26,785 nt of DNA, taken from NCBI RefSeq assembly GCF_946885885.1, contig NZ_CAMPHN010000052.1:1-26785 (forward strand), in the 5' to 3' direction. The notes under the pieces were generated by a model. It had not been told where the DNA came from. It did no database searches and was given only the letters and a program-made list of their open reading frames with translations. Of this stretch, positions 9,673 to 16,627 are shown piece after piece. Each line of letters begins with the position of its first letter. The stretch's first letter is position 1. The DNA comes from an uncultured Pseudomonas sp. GTDB taxonomy: Bacteria; Pseudomonadota; Gammaproteobacteria; Pseudomonadales; Pseudomonadaceae. A program made the position numbers and the translations under genes.

Positions 9673-11201
9673 GCCTGTTTACCCTGACCCCCGGCCAGCT
9701 GAGCCTGACCCAGCTGCGCGCCGCCTACCAGGCACCCGTGCGCCTGAGTCTGGACCCCGGCGCTCATGCCGGCATCGAGGCCAGTGTCGCCTGCGTCAAC
9801 GGAATCATCGCCGAGGGCCGCACCGCCTACGGCATCAATACCGGCTTTGGCCTGCTGGCCTCGACCCGCATCGCCAGCGAGGACCTGGAAAAACTGCAGC
9901 GTTCCCTGGTGCTGTCCCACGCCGCCGGTATCGGCGAGCCGCTGGATGACGCCATGGTGCGCCTGATCATGCTGCTCAAGGTCAACAGCCTGGCGCGCGG
10001 CTTCTCCGGCATCCGCCTGAAGGTGATCGAGGCGCTGATCGCCCTGATCAATGCCGAGGTCTATCCGCACATCCCGCTCAAGGGCTCGGTAGGCGCCTCC
10101 GGTGACCTGGCGCCGCTGGCCCATATGTCGCTCGTATTGCTCGGCGAAAGCCAGGCGCGGCACAAGGGCCAGTGGCTGCCGGCCAGCGAAGCCTTGGCCA
10201 TCGCCGGCCTTGAGCCGATGACCCTGGCCGCCAAGGAGGGCTTGGCCCTGCTTAACGGTACCCAGGTGTCCACCGCCTACGCCCTGCGCGGCCTGTTCGA
10301 GGCCGAAGACCTGTTCGCCGCCGCCAGCGTCTGCGGCGGCCTGACCGTGGAAGCGGCGCTGGGCTCGCGCGCGCCCTTCGATCCGCGCATCCATGCCGCC
10401 CGCGGCCAGCGCGGGCAGATCGACGCCGCCGCGATCTACCGTCACCTGCTCGGTGCCAGCAGCGAAGTGGGACGCTCCCATGAGGCCTGCGACAAGGTGC
10501 AGGACCCCTATTCGCTGCGCTGCCAGCCGCAAGTTATGGGCGCCTGTCTGACTCAGCTGCGCCAGGCCGCCGAAGTGCTGGCGGTGGAAGCCAACGCGGT
10601 GTCGGACAACCCCCTGGTGTTCGCTGCAGAGGGCGACGTGATTTCCGGCGGCAACTTCCACGCCGAGCCGGTGGCCATGGCCGCCGACAATATCGCCCTG
10701 GCCATCGCCGAAATCGGCGCCCTGAGCGAGCGGCGCACTTCGCTGATGATGGACAAGCACATGTCGCAGCTGCCGCCGTTCCTGGTGGCCAACGGCGGGG
10801 TCAACTCCGGTTTCATGATCGCCCAGGTCACCGCCGCCGCATTGGCCAGCGAGAACAAGGCCCTGGCCCACCCGCACAGCGTCGACAGCCTGCCGACTTC
10901 GGCGAACCAGGAAGACCACGTGTCCATGGCCCCGGCCGCCGGCAAACGCCTGTGGGAAATGGCCGCCAACACCCGTGGCGTGCTGGCCATCGAATGGCTC
11001 GGCGCCTGCCAGGGCCTGGATTTCCGCGAGGGGCTGAAAAGCTCGCCATTGCTCGAACAGGCGCGCGATGCGCTACGGGCGAAGGTGCCGTACTACGTCG
11101 AGGACCGCTTCTTCGCCCCGGACATCGCCGCCGCCGATGCCCTGCTCAGTGAGCGGGTGTTGACTGCGCTGCTGCCGGCCGGGATCTTGCCGTCGGTGTG
11201 A
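9669..11201 (+). CDS. hutH: Histidine ammonia-lyase HutH
   Basis: First step of the pathway: it removes ammonia from L-histidine to give trans-urocanate, the inducer in known Hut systems. The 510-residue length is normal. The catalytic MIO group forms from Ala143-Ser144-Gly145 in [15 protein letters not shown], and the active-site tyrosine region near the N-terminus ([13 protein letters not shown]) is intact. The C-terminal block ([20 protein letters not shown]) is also conserved. The start overlaps the hutU stop by four bases and has aaggagccaaagc as ribosome site. A 121-bp gap with no recognisable gene separates it from hutC. Confidence 0.98.
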
Positions 11202-11322
11202 TCCCGCTCGGGCATCGCCGCAACGAGGCTCGAGGCAGAGCGCCGTTGCAGCATGCCGGCGTACGTCGCCGGCGGCTGGACGCGCTATCATCCGCGCATC
11301 GGGCGTAACCCAAGGAGCCGCT

Positions 11323-12033
11323 GTGACCAGTACCACCCCGCGCTACAAGGCGATCGAAGAATTCCTTCTGGAGCGCATCCGCAGCGGCGTCTTTCCGGTC
11401 AACCATCAGATCCCCGCCGAGGAGCAACTGGCGCGGGATTTCGGCGTCAGCCGGATGACCGCGAACAAGGCGATCCGCGATCTGGTGCAGAAGGGCTATT
11501 TGATCCGTCAGGCCGGGCTGGGCACCTTCGTCACCGACCGCAAGGCCGAGTCCTCGCTGCATGAAGTGCTGAACATCGCCGCCGAAGTTCGCGGGCGCGG
11601 CAACGACTACAGCAACTTGATTCTGCGCTGCGAGGCGATCGAGGCGGACGACGAAGTCGCCCTGCGCCTCGGCGTACGCGTGGGTACGCCGACCTTTCAC
11701 AGCATCCTGGTGCATTGCGAGAACGGCTTGCCGATCCAGTTGGAGGATCGCTACGTCAACCCGCGCTGGGTGCCGAACTACCTGGAAACCGACTTCGCCC
11801 GGTACACGCCGAACGAAGTGCTGGTCGCCGCCTGCCCGATTTCCGATGTCGAGCATGTGGTCGAGGCCGTGCTGGTCGATGGACAAACCGCCGAATGGCT
11901 GGCCATGGACCCCGCCACGCCCTGCCTGAGCATGATCCGCCGCACCTGGTCGGACGATCATTTGGTCAGCTATGCGCGACTGATTCATCCAGGGGACAGG
12001 TACAAGCTGCGCTCGGCGTTGCGGCGCGGATAG
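11323..12033 (+). CDS. hutC: Histidine-utilisation repressor HutC (GntR family)
   Basis: A transcriptional repressor of the hut genes, released by urocanate in characterised systems. The 236-residue product has an N-terminal GntR winged helix-turn-helix (about residues 7-74, including EQLARDFGVSRMTANKAIRD and GTFVTDRK) and a C-terminal UTRA effector domain (about 90-230, ending LIHPGDRYKL as HutC proteins do). The start is a GTG with a strong ribosome site (caaggagccgct). It lies 121 bp after hutH in the same direction and is probably the last gene of the operon, so it would be under its own control through the two TGTATATACA sites before hutI. No copy of that site lies directly before hutC. 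A distinct promoter in the gap cannot be excluded. Confidence 0.93.
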   Translation: MTSTTPRYKAIEEFLLERIRSGVFPVNHQIPAEEQLARDFGVSRMTANKAIRDLVQKGYLIRQAGLGTFVTDRKAESSLHEVLNIAAEVRGRGNDYSNLILRCEAIEADDEVALRLGVRVGTPTFHSILVHCENGLPIQLEDRYVNPRWVPNYLETDFARYTPNEVLVAACPISDVEHVVEAVLVDGQTAEWLAMDPATPCLSMIRRTWSDDHLVSYARLIHPGDRYKLRSALRRG

Positions 12034-12063
12034 CGCAGCTCGTTCCGGATCTGCCAAAGCCAG

Positions 12064-12146
12064 GTAGGGTGGATCGGGGCGCGTAGCTGACGCTTTTTTC
12101 ATCCACCATCGCGGTTGGTGGATGGGTGAAGCGTCATCCACCCTAC
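12064..12146. repeat. Structured intergenic repeat, copy B (short variant)
   Basis: Outer arms gtagggtggat (12064-12074) and atccaccctac (12136-12146) enclose an extended inner palindrome with catccacca (12100-12108) and tggtggatg (12116-12124), flanked by gacgctt and aagcgtc. The layout mirrors copies A and C, with a diverged core (GGTGGAT in place of GGTGGGTTA). It lies between the convergent hutC and DUF3392 genes and could also act as a transcription barrier. Confidence 0.65.
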
Positions 12147-12175
12147 TTACAGCCCGTGGTCCGGATTGCGTAGCC

Positions 12176-12499
12176 TTAGTTACGATCCGCCAACACGCCG
12201 ATCAGGAAGAACACCAGCAACAGCACCGGCGCCAGGGTGTAGTTGTTGAAGTGGCCGAGGCCCTGGGCCAGCCAGGGGGTGAGGAAGACCATCGCCAGAC
12301 CGTAGCCGACCGCGCAGACCAGCACGAAAATCAGGGTGCGGAAGAAGAAATTCAGTCCGCTGATCGAGCGTTGCACCCAGGCATTGATGCCGGGGCCGAA
12401 GAGTACGAACAGCGTGGCCATGATCGCCAGGGAGATGTCGTACAGGTGGCTGCGGCTCCAGCGCGAGAGGGTGGCGATCAGGTCGAGTAGCAAATCCAT
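12176..12499 (-). CDS. DUF3392 family small membrane protein
   Basis: The 107-residue product has a short N-terminal region and three to four hydrophobic segments, including SLAIMATLFVLFGPGINAWV, NFFFRTLIFVLVCAVGYGLA and LAPVLLLVFFLIGVLAD. Length and pattern match the uncharacterised DUF3392 family of gammaproteobacterial inner-membrane proteins. The ATG at 12499 is chosen because aaggagcccc lies directly upstream; the frame stays open for another 150 codons, but those lack coding character. It is the third minus-strand gene after gspD and gspC, but 250 bp separate it from gspC, so co-transcription is uncertain. I see no recognisable gene in that 250-bp gap. Confidence 0.8.
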   Translation of the reverse strand: MDLLLDLIATLSRWSRSHLYDISLAIMATLFVLFGPGINAWVQRSISGLNFFFRTLIFVLVCAVGYGLAMVFLTPWLAQGLGHFNNYTLAPVLLLVFFLIGVLADRN

Positions 12500-12749
12500 T
12501 GGGGCTCCTTGTGGGCGCGGCGCAGAACTCGCCGCGCAGCATGATGGCTGTGCTGCACGACGATGGGGAATGGACGGCGCTGATGCACGGGCCCTTGGCA
12601 GTGGGCCGATGCCGGGTAAGCGACGGGTACGGGCCGGCGCGCTGTTCGAGCAGGACCGCGACCCCTGTCGGCGCATGTTCCGGCGCCATAGCCTACCGGA
12701 TTCGTATCGGCCTGTGTGTGCGTTGTGGCCAGGTATCGGGGAGCTGGGA

Positions 12750-13283
12750 TCAGCGGCCAACCAGGACTTTTCTGGGTTCCGGCTGTGGGGCTGTCGCCCG
12801 CTCGGGCGCGTCTGCGGCGGGCAACAATGGCTGGCGGTTTTTCTCGGGAAAATACAGGCTTTCCTGACGACCGTGGCGGTCGAGGGTGACGTAGTGCTGG
12901 CTGACACTGTGCAGCTTGATTCCGGGAGCAATGCTGGCGCCGACCGCAACGCGCTGCGCGGCTTGCCCGGGCTGGCGGATGATGGCGATGGAGTGCCGGT
13001 TGTCGGGGTTTCTGAACACGGCCGCCAGGGTCAGTTGCAGGGAGGTGACCGGGGCGGGCCCGGCATGGTCAGGCAGCGGAGCGGGAAACAGCATGGCCAG
13101 CTGTTGCCGATCCAGCACGCGGGGCGGCACCGCTGGCTGTGCTTGGGTGTAGTCGGCCGGCGCCTGCAGCAGCCGCCACAGCTGTATGCCCTGGTAGGTC
13201 AGGCTGAGGCTGCAGGCCATGAGCGCGAGCAGGCAGAGCCCCATGGGCAGATGGCGCGCAGCGCTGGAGTAGGCGTGTGCCAT
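12750..13283 (-). CDS. gspC: Short GspC-like type II secretion inner-membrane protein
   Basis: GspC links the inner-membrane platform of a type II secretion system to the outer-membrane secretin. The 177-residue product has a short cytoplasmic tail, one membrane segment (about residues 12-30) and a proline-rich linker. It then has a homology-region domain at about residues 77-146: LQLTLAAVFRNPDNRHSIAI, then VGASIAPGIKLHSVSQHYVT and LDRHGRQESLYFP. The C-terminal PDZ or coiled-coil domain of many GspC proteins is absent; a 31-residue proline-rich tail takes its place. The ATG at 13283 has gaggga upstream. It lies 41 bp after gspD on the same strand, so the order is D then C, opposite to most complete clusters. 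The pair recalls the orphan XphA/XqhA pair of P. aeruginosa. Confidence 0.8.
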   Translation of the reverse strand: MAHAYSSAARHLPMGLCLLALMACSLSLTYQGIQLWRLLQAPADYTQAQPAVPPRVLDRQQLAMLFPAPLPDHAGPAPVTSLQLTLAAVFRNPDNRHSIAIIRQPGQAAQRVAVGASIAPGIKLHSVSQHYVTLDRHGRQESLYFPEKNRQPLLPAADAPERATAPQPEPRKVLVGR

Positions 13284-13324
13284 GGGTATCCCTCGCCGGG
13301 TCGGGCTTTCACAACCGGGCATAT

Positions 13325-15568
13325 TCAGTCGTCGCGTGGCGGCTCGGGAACCGCGGTTGCCGTGCGGCTGGGTAGTTGCTCGGGCAGCAGGGTCAGCGCC
13401 TTGACCGCCAGCTCACGGTTCGGATAGCTGCCATAGAGCAGGGAGTAGCGAGTGCCGCCCTCGTCCTGCTGCAGGCGCAGCGGCTGATCGGGATGACGGC
13501 TGAGCAGGGCCTGCATGAACGCCTCGTTGTCGCCTTCGATCAGGCGGATGGTGTAGCGCTCGTGGGCGTGGGGCGTCGGTGCGTCGCCCCCCTGACCATT
13601 GCCCAGGCTGGCCGGATCGACAGGCTTGGGCGTCTCGATCAGGCTGCGTTGCGGTTGCGGTTGCGGTTGCGTCGGCTGGCGCAGATCCGTGACGGGGGTG
13701 TCCGTTTCCTGGCCGAACAGATCCCGGGCCTGCTGCGGCAGGTGGTGGTAGCCGCTGGCCTGGCCGAGCAGGCGCAGGTCGCGGTACTTGCCGAGGCTCA
13801 GGTTGGCCAGGCCCACGCCGTCCCGGGCTACGCTCGGGCGCAGGAAGACCATCAGGTTGCGTTTCTGCCGTGCTTCCCGGGTCGAGCGGAACAGCCGGCC
13901 GAGGACGGGGATGTCGCCAAGCAGGGGAACCTTGCTTTCTGTGCTGGAGGTGTCGTCCTGGATCAGGCCGCCGAGCACGATGACCTGGCCGTCATCCGCC
14001 AGTACGGTGCTCTTGATCGAGCGCTTGTTGGTGACCAGATCCACTGCCTGGGCGCTGAGGCCGGTGCTGGGGGCGATGGAGGAGATTTCCTGCTCGATCA
14101 CCAGGCGCAGCGTGGCGCCGTCGTTGATATGCGGCGTGACCTTGAGGGTGACGCCGATATCCTTGCGCTCGATGGTGGTGAAGGGATTGCCCGCGCCGGA
14201 AGCGTCGGTGGCGTAGGAACCGGTCTGGAATGGCACGTTCTGCCCGACCAGAATCTCCGCCGGCTGATTATCCAGGGTCAGCAGGGTCGGTGTGGACAGC
14301 AGATTGCTCTTGCCGGTGGATGACAGGGCGGTGATCAACATGCCGAAATTGTCGTTGCCGGCGCCGAAGATCGCCCCGTTGGGCAGTGCCTTGGCCAGCT
14401 CCGCAGAGCCATTGCCGGCGATGGCGCCGAGCAGGGTGCCGATGGACAGCCCGGTGTTGCTGAAGTTGACCCCGCCCAAGCCCGCGTTGCGGCCGTCGAT
14501 GGCCCACTGCACACCCAGCGCGTCGTTGATGTCGCCGGACATCTCGACGATGGCGGCTTCCACCAGTACCTGGGCGCGGGGCACGTCCAGCTGGCGCACC
14601 AGATCCTCGAACAGGCCGACGACGTCGGCCTCGGCCATGATGACGATGGCGTTGAGGCTCTCGTCGGCGCGGATCATCAGCTTCAGCGGCGTCGAGCTCT
14701 GGCTGCCCTGGCTCTGGCTCAGGTTGTCGCCGAAATCGCCCAGGGTCTCGGCCAGTTGCTTGGCGTCGGCGTGGCGCAGGCGTATCACCCGGGTGTTGGC
14801 CGAGCGCGAGCTGGGCGTGTCGAGGCTTTGCGCCAGCTTCAACAGGCGCAGGCGTGCTTCACGGGGGCCGAGCATCAGCAGGCGGTTGCTGCGCGAGTCG
14901 GCGATGATCTGGGCGCCGCCGGCCTGGGCGTTCTGCAGCGAGGAGCCGAGTACGTTGGCCAGATCGCTGACCCAGGCATGCTTGAGCTCGTAGACGCTGA
15001 AGTTGTCCTGGCTGCGGTCGTCCAGTTGGCGAATGAGATCGCCGATGCGTTCGATGTTGGCGGGCGAGTCGCTGATGATCAGGCTGTTGGACGAGGGCAC
15101 GGCGGCCAGGTGACCGTGGTTGGCCACCAGCGGGCGGATCATGGGCAGCAGTTCGTTGGCCGCGCCGTGCTGCACCTGCAGCACGCGGGTTTCCAGGTTG
15201 CCCTGGCTGCCGGCGCTGCTTCGGGCCTCGGGACTGGGGATGATGCTGAGCTGATTGCCTTGCGGCATAACGGCGAAGCCGTGGGTGGTCATCACCGAGA
15301 GGAACAGCTTGTACAGTTCGGCCAGCCCCATGGGCTCCTGGGAGATGACCGTGACCTGGCCCTTGACCCGCGGGTCGATGATAAAGGTCTGGCCGCTGAT
15401 GCTGGAGATCTGCTCGATGAAGTCGCGGATGTCCGCCCCCTGCATGTTGACGGTCCAGCTCTCTTCATTCTGACCGGGCTGCTCCACTGCGGCATGGGCC
15501 TGGCCTGCGAGCGTCAGCAGCAAGGTGGCGCAGAGCAGAGTCCGGAATAGTCGAGAGAGGCTAGGCAT
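13325..15568 (-). CDS. gspD: GspD-type secretin with a C-terminal SPOR-like domain
   Basis: This is the outer-membrane channel of a type II secretion system. The 747-residue product has a signal peptide (residues 1-26, cleaved after GQAHA) and an N0 domain (WTVNMQGADIRDFIEQISSI, about 38-110). N1-N3 repeats follow (about 125-335), then a full secretin domain (about 337-580), including VPFQTGSYAT, KDIGVTLKVTPHIN, VLGGLIQDD and VPLLGDIPVLGRLFRS. After residue 590 comes a linker with a Gln-Pro run. A final domain at about 670-735 (YTIRLIEGD ... YSLLYGSYPNRELAVKALTL) has the pattern of a peptidoglycan-binding SPOR domain. The usual pilotin-binding S-domain is not evident. The ATG at 15568 starts the signal peptide; no good ribosome site is visible. 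No other gsp genes except gspC are nearby. Confidence 0.92.
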   Translation of the reverse strand: MPSLSRLFRTLLCATLLLTLAGQAHAAVEQPGQNEESWTVNMQGADIRDFIEQISSISGQTFIIDPRVKGQVTVISQEPMGLAELYKLFLSVMTTHGFAVMPQGNQLSIIPSPEARSSAGSQGNLETRVLQVQHGAANELLPMIRPLVANHGHLAAVPSSNSLIISDSPANIERIGDLIRQLDDRSQDNFSVYELKHAWVSDLANVLGSSLQNAQAGGAQIIADSRSNRLLMLGPREARLRLLKLAQSLDTPSSRSANTRVIRLRHADAKQLAETLGDFGDNLSQSQGSQSSTPLKLMIRADESLNAIVIMAEADVVGLFEDLVRQLDVPRAQVLVEAAIVEMSGDINDALGVQWAIDGRNAGLGGVNFSNTGLSIGTLLGAIAGNGSAELAKALPNGAIFGAGNDNFGMLITALSSTGKSNLLSTPTLLTLDNQPAEILVGQNVPFQTGSYATDASGAGNPFTTIERKDIGVTLKVTPHINDGATLRLVIEQEISSIAPSTGLSAQAVDLVTNKRSIKSTVLADDGQVIVLGGLIQDDTSSTESKVPLLGDIPVLGRLFRSTREARQKRNLMVFLRPSVARDGVGLANLSLGKYRDLRLLGQASGYHHLPQQARDLFGQETDTPVTDLRQPTQPQPQPQRSLIETPKPVDPASLGNGQGGDAPTPHAHERYTIRLIEGDNEAFMQALLSRHPDQPLRLQQDEGGTRYSLLYGSYPNRELAVKALTLLPEQLPSRTATAVPEPPRDD
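13648..13671. repeat. Four tandem GTTGCG hexamers in gspD
   Basis: Four perfect consecutive copies of the hexamer GTTGCG (plus-strand reading) encode the Gln-Pro run in the secretin linker, at about residues 633-640. A change in copy number would alter the linker by two residues per unit without shifting the frame. Confidence 0.85.
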
Positions 15569-15592
15569 GCTGGTATGTCGGTTCCGTGGCAA

Positions 15593-16627
15593 AGGCGAGC
15601 GGTATCCGAGGGAGCGGAAGCGCTACTGCTGGAGGGCGGACAGTGAGGCGGTAGGCTAATTAAAAAAACACGGCCGTGTTGATGGCAGATGGCAGTCTGC
15701 GAGGAGTGTCACAGCGAGTCTGCGGCTATGTGCGCATTTCGGTCGAATATGATTCGGAATGCCTGGGCGCTCTGAGTGATCTCTCGCAAGAGCTGCGTTA
15801 CAAGAAGGGCTATCTGGATAACTTACCTATCATGCAGGTACGGAAGCGATTGGCTTGGCGATTTCACCCGTGCCGGTATAAAGGAACTGGTCAGGTTATT
15901 TCGAATACGACACTTGATTTGTTTTCAGCTGCGCGCGGTACGGATATTTTTCCGCTAACCAATCAGCAAATGGGTGAGCTAAGAGATCGCCAAGGACTTG
16001 TTGGGTGACAACAACCACAGACCTCAATGGCAACGGAATGTAGGTGATCTTTTCGTATATCAACAAAACCTTCGTCGAAATGTTCAGGCAGCTAGTCGGC
16101 AAGGGGCTTGTGTGGCAGAGCAGCCAGGCAGATGTTCAGGGAGCTAGAAGAAAATGGAGCTGCTTCATTTTTTGTCTGACCGGCCAAGCTGAAACCGCAA
16201 CGGAAGAAGGTTGTTATGCCAAAGATAATTGCAATAAATAGGACGAATTCATTTTTGGTTGGTGAGTTGGCTCAATAAATAAAATCATCCCTGTTCCTTG
16301 TCTTTTCTTCGATAAATAAATCTGCCCACTTTTGCTCTTGGGGTGAGGGGATGTTGCCCGGTACCTCAAGGGGCTCGTTTATCAGTATTCCAGCAAAACC
16401 TTCTCAACTCTCCTGTCCCGTCAACGGCGGAAGTGGCGGTGCGTATCGCAATAATTAGGCGGTAAGTCACGGCAAGGTGATGAGGTTGCCCGCAAAAAAC
16501 AAAACGTCGCATTGATGGGGCGAAGTTTATCCGTTACCAAGCACGCAACTTCCGGCGCGGCCGGGCAGATGAGGCTCCAGTCATTGCTACGCCTCTGTCG
16601 TTTCGTCCTTTTTGATGAGAAAGCTCC
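15593..16627. other. Gene-poor, AT-richer stretch between gspD and the lyase gene
   Basis: About 1 kb separates the divergent gspD and lyase genes. By eye the middle (about 15780-16330) is much richer in A and T than its surroundings. It holds only short open frames: a 110-codon plus-strand frame at 15676-16008 and a 65-codon frame at 16044-16241. None has a convincing ribosome site or a recognisable full domain. Some fragments (LTNQQMGELRD, VIFSYINKTF) faintly resemble parts of IS630-type transposases in different frames, which would fit a decayed insertion. Promoters for gspD and for the lyase must lie here, but I could not fix them. Confidence 0.5.
15661..15680 (-). terminator. Palindrome with minus-strand U-tract upstream of gspD
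   Basis: The perfect 14-bp palindrome aacacggccgtgtt (15667-15680) is followed on the minus strand by a run of seven T residues, about 95 bp before the gspD start. It could end readthrough from the AT-rich stretch or act as a leader element of gspD. The stem is short and the loop is only four bases. Confidence 0.35.

Noticed and set aside
12180..12689. Second minus-strand frame of 169 codons overlapping the DUF3392 gene
   Set aside because: It overlaps the membrane-protein frame, which has a ribosome site and a family match; this one is Arg/Pro-rich and featureless.
15676..16008. Serine resolvase start suggested by GYVRIS in a 110-codon frame
   Set aside because: Only six residues match; the following sequence lacks the catalytic serine region and other resolvase motifs, so it is not called as a gene or pseudogene.
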